A DNA stretch of 64,000 bases from Planoprotostelium fungivorum (taxonomy: Eukaryota; Evosea; Variosea; Cavosteliida; Cavosteliaceae). Below are positions 60,962-64,000 of this stretch, in pieces; position 1 is the stretch's first letter; every line of letters starts with the position of its first letter. Position numbers and translations under genes: made by a program. Below the pieces are notes generated by a model. That model made no database searches. It was not told the DNA's origin and saw only the letters and a list, made by a program, of their open reading frames with translations. The stretch covers positions 124,001 to 188,000 of the forward strand of contig MDYQ01000353.1 in assembly GCA_003024175.1 (NCBI GenBank), in the 5' to 3' direction.

Positions 60962-63900
60962 TTAATTCTTCAAGACTATGTAAACGCCGTGGGCAGAAAA
61001 ATTGACACCGAGAGGTTTCGCTTCTCCCTTGGCCTTGGCTCCTTGCAGCAGCTGAAACTGCACTAGATTCGTCACCGACACCTTCATGAGAGATTGTAGG
61101 TGCGTCGTCGAATAGCGAGAGAGTGTTAGAGGTGTCTGCGTTGGTTCCGTGAAGATAGAGGTCGTCTTTGCATGAGCCACCACCTGTCCGTCGTCACTCT
61201 TCTACTGGGTCGGATCCATTCATGAGAAGACTCTCACCTTCTCGATGCAAAATTTCGCCTGTTTGAAACACTCGGTCGCGCCGTGGATCAATTGTTCCAC
61301 CTACCTCGTCAGCCTCGTCTACAACGTTGTAGATGATCGAATATGTACCGTGAGTGTGTCGTGGACTGTAGTCTCTTTGAAGTGGTTGTAGTGGAGGGGG
61401 GTGGGCTGAGTCAGCTTGTGGAAGACACCGAACCTGTGGTAGAACCTCATCTCATCTGAAGAGGGCCCAGGGAAGAGGGAGGTGGAGAAGGGGGAGTAGG
61501 GTATGACATTTCCCGGAAAACTGCAGTGCATGGCGTAGATCATCTGAAAGTGTGAGCGTCTACAACGTTGTAGATGGAAAATTACTCGGAAGATTCCTCG
61601 GCACAGGGCCATGTGGGCCTCGGTGTACAGCTGGAAATTTCAGCGAAAATTTTCCCGCCAAATTTCTCACCTGGTCGATGCTGGGAACGAACGGAGTCTT
61701 CTTCTTCCCCTTACTCTTTTTGCTCTCTACAACGAGTCAAATCACGTCGCGACATTACGTCACGATATCTCACCTCCCTCGGCCACGAGTGAACTGACAT
61801 ACTGAGAATTTCTCAATCTGAAGCCCTGTAGGTAGTCCAGGTACCAATAGATGGAAGCATATTCCGTCGGATGATATAATTCCAATTCGAATCCCAATTC
61901 AACAAATTGAACCATGAACGGCACCGCCAGGTCCAACACCCAACTCTCGAGATGTCTCGCCTGAATCGTCAGCGTTGTAGACGGAACGTTCCGAGAATTT
62001 TCTCACCCCGGGGTCCTCTTGATCTTCCGTGGGTGGTTTGTACTCGTAGTCGAGGCTCTGAGCGTATTGGATGATGATGACAATATCGTCTAAGAGGTGC
62101 ACGATCTTCCTCCTCTGCCTCGCTCGGTTGTAAGACAGGACGCGAATGCTGTGGACGGCCACCTGTTCGGGGTCAGCGTGGAGATGCGTGAGAAATTGGC
62201 GGGAAAATCGTGGGAAGATTCTAAGAAAAATGACGGAAAGATCGTGGAAGAGAATCGAGAAGATTCTGTGAAGATTCTGATGGCGAAGGATCACCTTCGC
62301 CACTTCTACAACGAAATCTTGCGTCTGTTGTTTCTTCACGGTGGCTGGAGGAACGTGAAAGGCCAACATTCCCTCGTTGATTGTCTACCCATCGGTCATT
62401 TTTTTCCCGCCAAAATTTCCACCTCGTCAACGGTCATTTTTCCCAGAATTTTCCCCTCAGATAAGACGCACAAGTGCATCCTGGACCGAGCTATGACGTT
62501 CGGTTCTGCTGCTGAGAACCAGTAGAGGTAATCTATTTAGATTATTCCGTGAAATTTCCGCGGAATATCGGTGAAATTTCCTCACCCAGATAAGAGTTGA
62601 TGGTCTTCGATTTGAGTTGGGGAAGCAGCGTAACGGCGTCGAGGGCATCGATGAGGGAGGAGAAGAGGGTTCTGGCGGGTTGTAGATGAGAGGATGGTTC
62701 GTTGTAGATGGACTCACTTGAACTGAGAAAAATCGAGGAGGGAGATGACTCTGGCCGGTGCGGGGCCTTGCTGTACTCTGGCTACCTGTCACGAAAATAA
62801 ATAAAATAATCGTTTCGATATTTTAATTCTTTTCTCTCTTACAAAGAGATATAAGAGACAGACCAAAGTCTACACACCTGTGGATCAAATATTTGATCCA
62901 TGGGAATGTCTCCCTTTCTCTCTACTAACTCGTCCAGATGCTTTCTACAACTCGCCAAAATCGTTCTCGCCTGGTTGTAGTCCGACGGTGTCCTCAGAGG
63001 AGTCCCACTGGCAGTCAATTTACCGTCCAATGCCATCAGAGTCCCCCGGAACGTCTTAAAATCATTTAGACACAACGATCGTGACCGTGTGATGACATGC
63101 GTGCAATATTTTCTCTCACACTGACAAACTCGACGCGAGACCGAATGGAGTGAAACACGGCACCGTTTGGACCCTGTTTGCGTCATTCTTTGTTCAGAGT
63201 GAACGTCTCACCTTCATCTTTTCGCTCAATCTCTTGATCGTGTCTTCCAGTAGAGACGTGATGTCATCGTCATCTCGATCGCCGCACAGATAAAAGTCGA
63301 AAGTGTAGCCGAGAAAGTCTTCCTCCTTTCGTTGCATTACGCGTTTGAGATGGAAGGGGATGATGGTGATGATGTGATGATGATGGACCCACCCCAAAGA
63401 CATCGGCTCTCATGATCAGTGTTCGAACGTGATCGCAACATTTCAAGAGACCGAGAATGAATGGAAGGAGCCACTGATTGGTGATGCACGTGTGACGATG
63501 AAGGTAGATACAAGTGAAGATACTTTGGGCCAAGGAGAAGCCCGAAAACCACGTAGCCTGAGAGGAATGAGTGATTGAAGACGTGTTGATGGACAACGGA
63601 GATGTTCATTTGGATGATTGGACGCCGATGGATCACCTGGCAACATAATAATTGGTCCATGATCTCTATCACTGTCTCGTTTGGAAGGGTATCATCGGGT
63701 TTTGGGATGATGCTTCTCTCGATTCTCTCTTCTGTAGACAGAAATCGAGCCAGGTTGACTCCACTATCCATCTTAGGGTCTCCGATCTACCTTGTGATTA
63801 GATAGTGAACACATGATAAGTAAGGTAATTCAATTTGGGTGAACATGGATTACAGATCAAAACGATCATTGATGGCTATCATAAGGACGGAAGGCAGTTC

Positions 63901-64000
63901 ATTAGACCTACGAACCTCTATAGCCGACATGGCTTCGAAAAGATTATAACCTGTTCTATGCAATAGTTGACCCGACGCAAAGTCATTGCAAGCCTCCTCC
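60962..64000 (-). CDS. NAA35: NatC auxiliary subunit NAA35 (MAK10-like), runs off window start
   Basis: NAA35 anchors the catalytic NAA30 to ribosomes for N-terminal acetylation of Met-hydrophobic proteins. Read on the minus strand, the window edge encodes [26 protein letters not shown] and continues KMDSGVNLARFLSTEERIE (human: [30 protein letters not shown]). Next come ETVIEIMDQLLCCQ, AQSIFTCIYLH, WLLPFILGLLKCCDHVRTLI and EEDFLGYTFDFYLC. The later exons give [57 protein letters not shown] joined to EYASIYWYLDYLQGF, and FYHRFGVFHKLTQPTPLHYNHFKE. The C-terminus is VTNLVQFQLLQG...GVNFSAHGVYIVLKN. At least a dozen introns, four with palindrome motifs. The first few dozen residues lie beyond 64000. 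Confidence 0.9.
61318..61333. repeat. Intron palindrome TCTACAACGTTGTAGA
   Basis: Perfect 16-bp palindrome in a NAA35 intron. A second perfect copy is at 61559-61574 in a neighbouring intron of the same gene. Confidence 0.9.
61559..61574. repeat. Intron palindrome TCTACAACGTTGTAGA, second copy
   Basis: Perfect palindrome. Related 14-bp copies TCTACAACGTTGTA lie at 13969-13982 and 14843-14856 in DPYD introns, and a one-mismatch copy at 32125-32140 in the PH-protein gene. Confidence 0.9.

Noticed and set aside
60962-64000. CYFIP, HEM/NAP1 or WASH-complex subunit
   Set aside because: I tested these first because of the large helical protein. [22 protein letters not shown] and the PLHYNHFKE block instead match NAA35/MAK10 in order and spacing.

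Overview
This is a gene-dense nuclear window from a free-living unicellular eukaryote. Nearly every gene is split by short GT-AG introns, mostly 40-70 bp, and intergenic gaps are usually a few hundred bases. The gene set (hybrid histidine kinase, RasGEF, PPIP-type inositol kinase, complete dihydropyrimidine dehydrogenase, heme-thiolate peroxidase, a STRA6-like receptor, a Ycf45/SpoIIIAA-type ATPase) fits an amoebozoan or a similar protist better than an animal, plant or yeast. A protosteloid amoeba is my best guess, and it is inference only.

Layout. 0-7.5 kb: 3' part of a phospholipase D, a secreted heme-thiolate peroxidase, a histidine acid phosphatase and a convergent TLC-domain membrane protein. 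7.7-15.3 kb: a minus-strand gene that appears to join a DEDDy 3'-5' exonuclease to a SpoIIIAA/Ycf45-type ATPase, divergent from DPYD. 15.6-21.7 kb: a tRNA-Arg(ACG), then a compositionally odd stretch with a RING-like gene and an HNH-nuclease gene whose 3' half is duplicated around a single N. 21.8-27.0 kb (minus): a PLP-type enzyme with an Arg/Asp-repeat tail and a STRA6-like multipass receptor. 28-34.9 kb: a glycerophosphodiester phosphodiesterase, two metallo-beta-lactamase-like paralogs that share an identical block, Cu/Zn superoxide dismutase and a PH-domain protein. 36.8-43.5 kb: hybrid histidine kinase, a coiled-coil/Cys-rich protein and an inositol polyphosphate kinase. 44.6-48.3 kb: a membrane alkaline-phosphatase-superfamily protein. 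49.8-57.4 kb: NADAR protein, a small conserved-looking protein, a selenocysteine lyase/cysteine desulfurase, RasGEF and a CAMK/SNF1-like kinase. 57.9-64 kb: PC4/SUB1, a short-chain dehydrogenase, an unknown minus gene and NAA35 (NatC auxiliary subunit), which runs off the window.

There is no operon-like logic. The themes are phospholipid and phosphoinositide metabolism (PLD, GDPD, acid phosphatase, IPK) and signalling (histidine kinase, RasGEF, kinase, PH). The most unusual signals lie in the introns: a recurring palindrome TCTACAACGTTGTAGA and its half-sites, sense-oriented CAT-repeat tracts, and a T-rich motif. Gene structures were spliced by eye. Exon edges are good where family homology crosses them and approximate elsewhere. 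No retrovirus-like, Polinton-like or other capsid-bearing element was recognised.
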